The notes below the pieces were generated by a model, which saw nothing but the letters and a program-made list of their open reading frames with translations, was not told where the DNA came from and ran no database searches. 64,000 bases of DNA from Spirochaetia bacterium UBA5763 (lineage in GTDB: Bacteria; Spirochaetota; UBA4802; UBA5550). Below, in pieces: positions 41,593 to 49,561 of the stretch. Location of the stretch: assembly GCA_002418835.1 (NCBI GenBank), contig DIEX01000034.1:96182-160181 (forward strand), read 5' to 3'. The position numbers and the translations under genes are program-made. Each line of letters starts with the position of its first letter. Position 1 is the first letter of the stretch.

Positions 41593-44496
41593 ATGCTTAA
41601 TATACTTTTAGAGAAAATGTTCCCTGAACAGGAGATCAATTATTCCGGGAAGAGACTCTTCCTCGCGAATTTTATCCGGATACTCCTCCCTTCAATGTTC
41701 CTGGTAGTTATCATGATGATGATTATTTATGGAGCAATGGTGCCCCTTGTTGAGAATGTCTATACAGAACAGAAGAAGGAACAGTGCCGGAGCCTTGTTG
41801 ACATTGCAATAAACGGACTAAACAGGTATAACCGCAATGTTGAAAATGGTGAAATAGATATTAATAAAGCTAAAGAATCAGCCGCAGGTATAATCAGGGA
41901 ATTCAGGTTCGGAGAAAACGGCAGAGACTACTTCTGGATCTTTGACCATGATCTGAAACTTTTTGTGCATCCGGTAAAAAGGGAATTTGAGGGTACTGAT
42001 TCATCACAGGTAACACTTTCTCAAAAAGAAAAACTCAGTGATATTCTGAATCTGCTGAAAGAGGCCGCCTCTCATGATGGTGGAGGTTTTTCTGATTATA
42101 ACTGGTATAGCGGAAATGATTTTAAAACATCTGTAAGAAAAATTTCATACAGCAGGGAGTTTACACCCTGGGGATGGATTATCGGTACAGGTGTACAGCT
42201 TGATCATCTTGATGAAGGTGTAGGCAAATGGAGAGAAAAATCATTCATAATCGCATTCTCCATGTCCGGTATTGCGGTGCTCTTCTCATTGCTGCTTTCA
42301 CTCCGTGCAGTAAAACTTCACAGTCGTGAGCGTAATGCCCTTGCGAAACTGAACAGCAGTGAAAAACAGTTCCGTTCCATATTCAGCTTAAGCCCCATAA
42401 GTATATGTATTACACGGATGGATGACGGTACATTTGTTGCAGCAAACCCTGCTTATTGCAGAATTACAGGATACAGCGAGTCAGAGTTAACAGGGAGAAC
42501 CGCGCTGGATCTGGGGATCGTAAACACAGACGAAGGGCGCCAGGTTTTTATGGATACACTCATGACAGAGGGGGTTGTTAAAAACCGGGAGCTGACCATA
42601 TATAACAGAAACGGTGAAGAAAGACATGTTATATATTCATCTGAATTTCTGGAACTTGAACAGTTTACATCGCCATGTATACTCACCATGATTTTTGATG
42701 TCACTGAAAATTACAGGCTTTCCAACACAAATGATGAACTGAAAAGGATGATACAGAATCGGACCAGTGATTTGATTAAAATGGATATGGAGCTGAAGGT
42801 GAAATCAGATAAGATTGAAGAGATAGAAAGTCAGCTTACTCTCGCATCAAATGTATTCGGTAATGTGAGTGAAAGCGTTGCAGTTACAGACCGTGAGGGG
42901 AACATTCTCTCTATAAATCAGGCATTCACCCTGATTAACGGTTATACAGAGGAGGAGGTAATCGGTCAAAACCCTAGAATCCTCAAATCAGACAGACATC
43001 TTGAGCCTTTTTATAAAGAGATGTGGAAAACTATACTCAGTGAACATAACTGGAAAGGGGAGATATGGAACAGGAGAAAAAACGGAGAGGCTTACCCCGC
43101 ACTACTCAGCATTACTGCAGTAACCGACAGTTATAATAATATTACACATTTTGTTTCGGTAACAAAGGATATGACAGAAATACACCGCAGCAGGGACGAG
43201 CTGAATTACAGGGTAATGCATGACGTGCTTACAGGGCTCCCGAACCGTGACCTCTTTAAAGACAGGCTTAGTGTTGCATGCCCGAAGGCAGAGAAAGCCG
43301 GTGGTAATGTCTCTGTCATAATGATAGGTCTTGACCGGTTTTCCGGTATAAATAAAGCTTTCGGATACCCTGCCGGGGACAGCTTTCTCCAGGAGACAGG
43401 GAGAAGACTCAGAGAGTTTTTCGAAGAAGTCGGGAACGTGGCCAGATTCGGCGGTGATGAATTTGTATGTATGATTTCATACGACCATAGTATGATGCAT
43501 ACCATACGTGTTGTTGATGATCTTCTGGAACTATTCAGAGAACCGTATGAATTAGATGAAGAGTCTTTTTATTTAAGTGCAAGCATCGGAGTGGCAACTT
43601 TCCCCATAGATGGCAGTGACCCGGATGAACTTATACGTAACGCATCTATCGCAATGGACAGGGCAAAGTCTGACGGGAAAAACAGGTATTATCTTTTTAA
43701 AGAGAGAATGGATGACGCGATGCTCAGACGCCTTAGGCTTGAAACAGATCTTAGAAACGGTATCGATGCCGGAGAGTTTACACTTTTTTACCAGCCGAAG
43801 ATTGACCTTGGAACAGGGAAAGTCAAAGGTATGGAATCTTTGATGCGGTGGTTCCCCGCAGTGGGCAAGCCTGTGTCACCAGCGGAGTTTATACCTGCGG
43901 CTGAGGATACTGGTGAAATTTCACGCCTTGGTGAAATGGCACTTAATATGGCCTGCATGATGAATGCCGAACTTGTGAAGGCCGGGGAGATGCTTAAAGT
44001 TGCGGTTAATGTTTCACCAAAGCAGTTCTTTGATGAGGGATTTATACCAGCAGTACAGCGAGCACTTGAATCATCAGGCCTTGACCCGGTTTATCTTGAA
44101 CTTGAAATTACAGAGAGCACAGTTATGCATGATATAGAATCTGCTGTTGCAATCATGAAGAGACTCGGTGAGACGGGAGTCACGTTTACACTGGATGATT
44201 TCGGCACAGGGTATTCATCTCTATCTCATATAAAAAACCTCCCCCTTTCTGGTGTGAAGTTTGACAGTACATTTATACGCGATGTGGCAGAAAACAGTGA
44301 AACCAGGGCAATAATAAAAGCCCTGGCATCCATGTGCAGTGAGCTTATGCTGGAACTGACAGTTGAAGGTGTTGAAACAGAGGAGCAGCTTAATGAAATA
44401 AAGCGGATTGCCCCTGGCGCCATGATTCAGGGGTATTACTATTCCAGGCCTTTGGATGCTGAGGGGTTTAGAAGATATCTGGTAGAAATTGTTTGA
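41593..44496 (+). CDS. Cache-PAS-PAS-GGDEF-EAL c-di-GMP enzyme
   Basis: A 967-residue membrane protein: helix (about 22-50), periplasmic Cache domain (about 55-215; NGRDYFWIFDHDLKLFVHP and GWIIGTGV are typical), second helix (about 220-240), two PAS domains (about 255-375, 415-530), GGDEF (about 540-705, signature GGDEF near 620) and EAL (about 715-960). The EAL motif reads ESL, but the catalytic set is present: VNVSPKQF, ELEITEST, DDFGTGYSS, VKFDSTF, VEGVETEEQ and QGYYYSRP. Cache domains often sense small organic acids. The gene is flanked by inverted copies of a dispersed repeat and appears monocistronic. Its PAS-GGDEF-EAL part resembles the 22696 protein. Confidence 0.95.
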   Translation: MLNILLEKMFPEQEINYSGKRLFLANFIRILLPSMFLVVIMMMIIYGAMVPLVENVYTEQKKEQCRSLVDIAINGLNRYNRNVENGEIDINKAKESAAGIIREFRFGENGRDYFWIFDHDLKLFVHPVKREFEGTDSSQVTLSQKEKLSDILNLLKEAASHDGGGFSDYNWYSGNDFKTSVRKISYSREFTPWGWIIGTGVQLDHLDEGVGKWREKSFIIAFSMSGIAVLFSLLLSLRAVKLHSRERNALAKLNSSEKQFRSIFSLSPISICITRMDDGTFVAANPAYCRITGYSESELTGRTALDLGIVNTDEGRQVFMDTLMTEGVVKNRELTIYNRNGEERHVIYSSEFLELEQFTSPCILTMIFDVTENYRLSNTNDELKRMIQNRTSDLIKMDMELKVKSDKIEEIESQLTLASNVFGNVSESVAVTDREGNILSINQAFTLINGYTEEEVIGQNPRILKSDRHLEPFYKEMWKTILSEHNWKGEIWNRRKNGEAYPALLSITAVTDSYNNITHFVSVTKDMTEIHRSRDELNYRVMHDVLTGLPNRDLFKDRLSVACPKAEKAGGNVSVIMIGLDRFSGINKAFGYPAGDSFLQETGRRLREFFEEVGNVARFGGDEFVCMISYDHSMMHTIRVVDDLLELFREPYELDEESFYLSASIGVATFPIDGSDPDELIRNASIAMDRAKSDGKNRYYLFKERMDDAMLRRLRLETDLRNGIDAGEFTLFYQPKIDLGTGKVKGMESLMRWFPAVGKPVSPAEFIPAAEDTGEISRLGEMALNMACMMNAELVKAGEMLKVAVNVSPKQFFDEGFIPAVQRALESSGLDPVYLELEITESTVMHDIESAVAIMKRLGETGVTFTLDDFGTGYSSLSHIKNLPLSGVKFDSTFIRDVAENSETRAIIKALASMCSELMLELTVEGVETEEQLNEIKRIAPGAMIQGYYYSRPLDAEGFRRYLVEIV

Positions 44497-44798
44497 TGTG
44501 GAGGTGAGCAATGATTATAAAATTTTACAAAATAATTAACATTCTATCCATTCCGGCCGAAGCAGTAGCAGAGAGCCGGAATTCGTTTTTTTTATAAGAA
44601 ATAGATTCCCGCCTTCGCGGGAATGACATCCAGTGTACTTATTCAGTCGTTGACTGCTGAAGCTTTAAAATAATAAAAGTAATTATAGTGCGGTTTCTGT
44701 GCAAAAACTTCTTTATCAGTCTGATTTGTTAAAACATGAATTGGCGCTGTAACAGATTTCATTTCTTTGATACAGAATAATTGGTAACGGAGTAAACA
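44497..44798. other. intergenic region before the chemoreceptor gene
   Basis: 302 bp with dispersed element D; the remaining 170 bp before the chemoreceptor hold no clear promoter or gene. Confidence 0.55.
44549..44627 (-). repeat. dispersed REP/MITE-like element D
   Basis: About 79 bp from CATTCCGGCC to GCGGGAATGACA, in opposite orientation to element C. Its right palindrome (TTCCCGCCTTCGCGGGAA, 44607-44624) matches the reverse complement of C's left one. Confidence 0.75.
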
Positions 44799-46484
44799 AT
44801 GAATATAACTATACGTAAAAAACTTATACTGACAATATCAATTATACTGACACTGATTATTATTGAGGCTGCAACAGTCATGGTTGTTGAGAGGAAGAAC
44901 GATTTTCTGTCAGAAGAGACAATCAGGCTCCATAATGAGACGATCTTTCTTAAGAGTAAACTTATAGATCATCTTAACTGGATGAATAGCCTTCTTGAAA
45001 CTGTAACAACAGGGAGGGATTTCACAGGGCAGATTGATCCGACTCAGTGTGATTTCGGCAAGTGGTATTATAATTATAAAAATACCGGTGAGTATACAAC
45101 TCTTGATGTTAAGAGAAAACAACTGATTGATTCAATGGAGGGATATCATTCCTCCCTCCACGCTTCGGCAGCGAAAATTAAAAGTACAACGAATCCATCA
45201 GAAAAAATTATTATTTATAGCAATGAAACAAAGGTCGCTGTGGAGAAGCTTCAGGCCCTGTTCAACTCTTATATCGAAGAGATTGAAATTGTAATGGAAA
45301 ATTACGAAGAGGAGATGAACAGGTTTAACATGATTTCGGAAATAATAGAAATCGGAATGATACTGCTTATTTTAATAATAACCTCTGCTTTCGGTTTTAT
45401 TATTTTCAGGGGTATAATGTTTTCACTGAGAAATTTTCAGAAGGGGGTCAGCCGGATAACAGAAGGGGATCTCACTATTAAAATTGATACAATTTATGAT
45501 GATGAGTTCGGTGCTCTTGCTGACAGGTTTAATTTTTTTACAGAAAAGATCAGGGGTGTAATGACTGAGATTTTAGACATGGCTTCGCAGCTTGCTACAT
45601 CATCAGAAGAGCTTTCTGCTGCGGCAGTAACTTTTTCTGATAACGCGCAGAGCCAGGCTTCGGCTAGCGAGGAGGTAACAGCCACTATCGAAGAGATGTC
45701 GGCAGGAATGGACGGAGTTGCTGCAAGTGCCAGCCAGCAGGCTGTTAAACTAAATGATCTTATCCAGATAAGGAATGAGCTGTCACAGAAAGTTCAGATG
45801 ATGCAGGAACGTGTCAGTAATGCGATGAAACTCTCTGATAACATAGCATCGCAAGCCAGAACAGGGGAAAACTCACTTGCTGAGATGAATGGAAGCATAC
45901 AGAAGATTGGCGCCAGCTCCGGTGAGGTGTCCAATATAGTTAAAATTATAAATGATATATCTGAGCAGATTAACCTTCTTTCTTTGAATGCTGCAATAGA
46001 AGCCGCAAGAGCTGGTGAACTGGGGCGGGGTTTTGCGGTTGTTGCTGATGAGATCTCCAAACTTGCGGATCAGACTGCACAGAGCATCAAGGATATAGAC
46101 AGGCTGATAAAGATAAACGATGGGGAGATAAAAAGCGGCCTTTTGAGTGTGAAGAAGAGCGTTGATGTTCTTGGGGGAATTATTCATGGGGTAACTGAAA
46201 TAAGCAGCATGATGTTACTCATAAACGAAGCAATGGCAGCCCAGGGTGATGTAAACATGAGGGCAAACCAGGAGATGCAGGTTATAAAAACGCGATCAGA
46301 TGAAATAAAGAACTCATCAGGTGAGCAGAAGATCGCAACAGAGGAGATTGTACGTTCAATCAGTGATATAACAAATCTTACACAAACAACTGCTTCGGGA
46401 GCAGAGGAGATGACAGCCAATACAGAAGAGATTGCTGCTATGGCAGAGAAGCTTAAGATGTCTGTTGATTTTTTTAAAGTGTAA
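44799..46484 (+). CDS. methyl-accepting chemotaxis protein with CZB-like sensor
   Basis: A 561-residue chemoreceptor with helices near 8-30 and 185-210, a periplasmic region (about 35-180), HAMP (about 212-265) and a long signalling domain (about 270-561) with the hairpin DISEQINLLSLNAAIEAARAG (about 385-405) that contacts CheA/CheW. The periplasmic region resembles the zinc-binding CZB domain (LNWMNSLLE, CDFGKWYYN, and His residues in GYHSSLHAS), usually found in cytoplasmic receptors or DgcZ; here it is predicted outside. No CheR-docking tail. Terminator at 46506. No other chemotaxis gene is nearby, so it is an orphan receptor. Confidence 0.93.
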   Translation: MNITIRKKLILTISIILTLIIIEAATVMVVERKNDFLSEETIRLHNETIFLKSKLIDHLNWMNSLLETVTTGRDFTGQIDPTQCDFGKWYYNYKNTGEYTTLDVKRKQLIDSMEGYHSSLHASAAKIKSTTNPSEKIIIYSNETKVAVEKLQALFNSYIEEIEIVMENYEEEMNRFNMISEIIEIGMILLILIITSAFGFIIFRGIMFSLRNFQKGVSRITEGDLTIKIDTIYDDEFGALADRFNFFTEKIRGVMTEILDMASQLATSSEELSAAAVTFSDNAQSQASASEEVTATIEEMSAGMDGVAASASQQAVKLNDLIQIRNELSQKVQMMQERVSNAMKLSDNIASQARTGENSLAEMNGSIQKIGASSGEVSNIVKIINDISEQINLLSLNAAIEAARAGELGRGFAVVADEISKLADQTAQSIKDIDRLIKINDGEIKSGLLSVKKSVDVLGGIIHGVTEISSMMLLINEAMAAQGDVNMRANQEMQVIKTRSDEIKNSSGEQKIATEEIVRSISDITNLTQTTASGAEEMTANTEEIAAMAEKLKMSVDFFKV

Positions 46485-46505
46485 ATCAGAAAAACCGGCA
46501 GGTTG

Positions 46506-46534
46506 ACGGTTCCCGGTTAACGGGAACCGTTTTG
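46506..46534. terminator. intrinsic terminator after the chemoreceptor gene
   Basis: ACGGTTCCCG (46506-46515) pairs perfectly with CGGGAACCGT (46521-46530) over GTTAA, followed by TTT. The opposing gene stops at 46537, so it may serve both. Confidence 0.8.
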
Positions 46535-46536
46535 CA

Positions 46537-46734
46537 CTATTTCTTTTTCCCTGTTTTATATGAGCTTACAAGAGGGTGCATCCCATCCGGTATATCATCA
46601 GTCTCTTCAATATCATTTGTTTGCGATTTTTTACGGATATAATACTGGCCAAACCTCTGGTATAATATAAACTCAGGGAGCCTCTTTCTAATTTCATCTA
46701 TATTTCTTTCGGGTTTTAATTCTATTTTTGCCAT
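46537..46734 (-). CDS. small basic protein related to its neighbour, unknown
   Basis: 65 residues. I choose the ATG at 46734, which follows AAAAGGAGTATATTA; a longer in-frame reading from 46854 has no ribosome site. The sequence IRKRLPEFILYQRFGQYYIRKKSQ parallels FKKQIGDLVFYELNGKTHVRRKGT at the N-terminus of the next protein (46901-47524), so both share a short module. Its hydrophobic content is too low for a membrane protein. Unknown function. Confidence 0.68.
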   Translation of the reverse strand: MAKIELKPERNIDEIRKRLPEFILYQRFGQYYIRKKSQTNDIEETDDIPDGMHPLVSSYKTGKKK

Positions 46735-46900
46735 TAATATACTCCTTTTATTATTATAGTAAGCCTGTATCATACTTAAGTTCCGGGTTATGCTGCTAAG
46801 TTCAAGCATGATACAGGCCAGAGTTGTTTTATCCCGCGCATGGGCAGGTTTCAAATAATAATTTTATAAGATTGAAGACCTGCCATGCGGGTGATGTGTT

Positions 46901-47524
46901 TCAGTTACCTGCTGCGCATATAACACCCCTTGAAGCTGACACTTCAGTGGCATTATCATATTCAGCGTTTGTTGCTACTGCATAGACAAAGTATTCAGCA
47001 CCAGGAATGAGCCCGTTTATTGTAAATGGGGATTCCGGCGATGCCGCGCTGCTGTGCATTGTAAAACCTTCATGTTCAGTTTCGCTGTCACGTCTTTTGG
47101 TAAAGAAGTTAATGAAGCGGCCTGAACTTCCACCTGTGATTTCAAATGAACATGTTATCTCACTTGATTGTCCGGGAAGCGCGCTGAAAGAAGAAAGTTT
47201 TAAAGATCCCACCGGCTTGAAGAGTTCTACCGGTTCGCCAGCTCTCTGTTTTTCAAAGTTTTCACTTGAGTAAGCGTTGTTACCCTTCATTTTTTTCTTC
47301 GATGCCCATGCCTGCCACCCCAGATGCATGATGCCATTCATTGATGACCAGTCACGGACTAGCTCTGAAAGTGAATTACGGACAAGAACCTGTTCCGGTG
47401 TTTTAGGATTTTTAGGTGTACCTTTTCTTCTTACGTGAGTCTTTCCGTTCAACTCGTAGAATACGAGATCGCCAATCTGTTTTTTGAAAGCTTCAAAAAC
47501 AGGATTAAGTCTTACATCTGCCAT
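46901..47524 (-). CDS. fibronectin III-like protein with short conserved N-terminal module
   Basis: 207 residues, no signal peptide. The N-terminal about 100 residues (IGDLVFYELNGKTHVRRKG, PKNPKTPEQVLVRNSLSELV, GWQAWA) resemble a poorly described family found in several phyla with a K..NPKT..Q..R core. The second half (about 105-205) has a fibronectin type III-like pattern (ITCSFEITGG, GLIPGAEYFVYAVATNAEY). Ribosome site TAGGAGC. It lies upstream of, and on the same strand as, the related small gene, with a 166-nt gap. Confidence 0.72.
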   Translation of the reverse strand: MADVRLNPVFEAFKKQIGDLVFYELNGKTHVRRKGTPKNPKTPEQVLVRNSLSELVRDWSSMNGIMHLGWQAWASKKKMKGNNAYSSENFEKQRAGEPVELFKPVGSLKLSSFSALPGQSSEITCSFEITGGSSGRFINFFTKRRDSETEHEGFTMHSSAASPESPFTINGLIPGAEYFVYAVATNAEYDNATEVSASRGVICAAGN

Positions 47525-47914
47525 ATTATACTAGGCTCCTATAAATAAATTTTATTTCAAAGGGATGCAGCTTTTACCCGGGGTCCCCTTTGATTGCTTT
47601 ATAATTACTTGCTCTCTTTTGTAGTAATATTTGACTCTATTGCGCTCTGCGTCAATAAAATTTTTTTATTAAGTAATTTTTTATTAAATTTTTAATATAT
47701 AAACAAGCCGGGGAGCGTGTCAAGTTTTCAGGCGCTGCACAGGAGTAACACAGGCTTTGCATAGGCGCTGCACAGGCTTTATCATTGTTTAACACAGGTA
47801 TTACACATGAGGTATAGGGGGGTGATGCCGGGGACTTAATGCCCTCACCCGCGCAACTGCGCACCCTCTCCCCATTTCAATTCGTCAAGATGGGAGAAGG
47901 TGGTCGTCAGATAT
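47525..47914. other. intergenic region with short repeats, no gene
   Basis: 390 bp. GGCGCTGCACAGG occurs at 47731-47743 and 47764-47776; the hexamer CACAGG recurs at 47738, 47749, 47771 and 47793, spaced 11, 22 and 22 bp. A further GC-rich stretch (about 47820-47900, with CCCTCACCCGCGCAACTGCG and GGGAGAAGG) resembles common dispersed bacterial repeats. The reading frame across it is low-complexity and not credible. Confidence 0.6.
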
Positions 47915-48289
47915 TTATTTTTTGCTTTGTTTGTATTCATCAATAGCAGAGAGAATCAGTTTTTTATCGAGCGGTTTATCAAGTACATAATGAGCAATGC
48001 CATCCTCAGCAGCCTTCTGAATGTCAGGATCATCGATATAGCCTGAATGTATAATTCTTAAAATAGAACTGTCGATTTCAATTATGTTTTTTAAAAGCTC
48101 AACACCTGTCATAACCGGCATCATATGATCTGTTATTATTACATCAATTTTGCCCTCTCTGACTATTTCAACTGCTTTATGGATATCAATAGTGGTATGC
48201 ACATTGAATGTTTTTCTAAAAAGTATCTCGAAGGCGGAAAGATTCATTTTTTCATCATCTATATAGAGAACAACCGCTTTACTGTCCAA
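47915..48289 (-). CDS. single-domain response regulator
   Basis: 124 residues, a receiver domain only: acidic pair in YIDDEKMN, phospho-Asp in VIITDHMMPVMTG (about residue 54), Ser in IIHSGY and Lys in LDKPLDK. No output domain, so it probably relays phosphate or regulates by binding. It follows the receiver-kinase gene by 1 nt, so the two are translationally linked and probably partners. Confidence 0.92.
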   Translation of the reverse strand: MDSKAVVLYIDDEKMNLSAFEILFRKTFNVHTTIDIHKAVEIVREGKIDVIITDHMMPVMTGVELLKNIIEIDSSILRIIHSGYIDDPDIQKAAEDGIAHYVLDKPLDKKLILSAIDEYKQSKK

Positions 48290-48290
48290 T

Positions 48291-49481
48291 TTAGACTCCT
48301 GTTAAAGGCAGTGTAATCAATACAGATGTTCCTTTGGCGGGAGCGCTGTCAATGCTGATACTGCCGTTATGATCCCTGATTATACTCTGGCAGATTGAAA
48401 GCCCGAGTCCGGTTCCGCGTCCCACAGGTTTTGTGGTAAAGAATGGATCAAACAGTTTTTTGTGAATTGAACTGTCAATTCCAGCACCGTTATCTGTAAT
48501 GCTTATTTTTACCTGATCATAATTGGCATCAGCAGCGAGGATTATTCTGCCGGTCCCATCTTCTATCATGCCTGCCTTAATGGCTTCTTCAATTGCGTCT
48601 GTTGCATTGGATAACAGATTAATAATAACCTGGCTCAGTTTGCCAGGCTGGCACCTGATTGGCGGGAGAGATGATATATGCTGTACCAGTGAGATCCTGT
48701 ATGAAATGCGGTGGTGCATAATTGTTATTGCTGAATTTATAATCTCTTTCAGATCGGCATCTTCTGTTTTGTGGCTGCCATTCCTCGAATAGAGGCGCAG
48801 GCTGTGAACTATTTTTGTAATCTGTGTTAACCCTGCTGATATATTGGTGAATAGTTCTTCGAAATCTCCTGTCATCTCTTTGTCGGGGGGTCTGTTTTCT
48901 GATACAATGATATTAATCCTATCTTCGAGAGCTGTGACACTGTTCATTATAAAGTTGACAGGATTATTTATTTCATGCGCTATTCCGGACGTAAGAAGGC
49001 CAAGAGCTGCCATTTTTTCGTTCTGGATAAGCATCCCCTCCTTATTCTTAAGATCATCAATCGCTTTTTGAAGCCTAATGGAATTCTCTTTCAACCTGAG
49101 ATGGTTCTCTATCCTTATGCTTACCTCTTCAAACTCAAATGGCTTGGTTATATAATCAACACCTCCAGCCTTGAATGCCTCTATCTTATTAAAAACTTCC
49201 GAGAGGGCGCTTAAGAAAATAATCGGGATATCATTGTATTCTTCTGTTGATTTCAGTACCCTGCAAACTTCATAACCATCCATTCCCGGCATATGTATAT
49301 CGAGGAGAAGCAGATCCGGCGGCATTGACTTAACACTCTGGATTGTGAGTTCACCGGATGTGGCAGCCCGTACCCTGTATCCCAGGGATTCAAGCATGGT
49401 GCTGAGAACCTTGAGGTTGTTCTGGTTATCATCGGCAATGAGAATTGAATATTTCTTTTCAGAAGAATCAGAGATTTTCAT
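48291..49481 (-). CDS. soluble receiver-histidine kinase
   Basis: 396 residues with an N-terminal receiver (LIADDNQNN; phospho-Asp in LLLLDIHMPGMDG near 62; Lys in ITKPFEF), a coiled coil (about 125-155), HisKA with GIAHEINNPVNF (phospho-His near 168) and HATPase (about 280-395; LLSNATDAIEE, DNGAGID, GTGLGLS). No membrane segment, so it takes input from another kinase through its receiver. Its partner is likely the receiver encoded directly downstream. Confidence 0.94.
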   Translation of the reverse strand: MKISDSSEKKYSILIADDNQNNLKVLSTMLESLGYRVRAATSGELTIQSVKSMPPDLLLLDIHMPGMDGYEVCRVLKSTEEYNDIPIIFLSALSEVFNKIEAFKAGGVDYITKPFEFEEVSIRIENHLRLKENSIRLQKAIDDLKNKEGMLIQNEKMAALGLLTSGIAHEINNPVNFIMNSVTALEDRINIIVSENRPPDKEMTGDFEELFTNISAGLTQITKIVHSLRLYSRNGSHKTEDADLKEIINSAITIMHHRISYRISLVQHISSLPPIRCQPGKLSQVIINLLSNATDAIEEAIKAGMIEDGTGRIILAADANYDQVKISITDNGAGIDSSIHKKLFDPFFTTKPVGRGTGLGLSICQSIIRDHNGSISIDSAPAKGTSVLITLPLTGV

Positions 49482-49561
49482 TTTATTCTCCGGTTACATT
49501 AAGATTACAAATGCTTATTCTTCTCATTATACTGACTTAATATACTTAAAAAGCTATTATC

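Noticed and set aside
47652..47864. 70-codon minus-strand frame
   Set aside because: Its apparent repeats (Cys/Ala/Pro-rich) come from the short DNA repeats there; no start signal.
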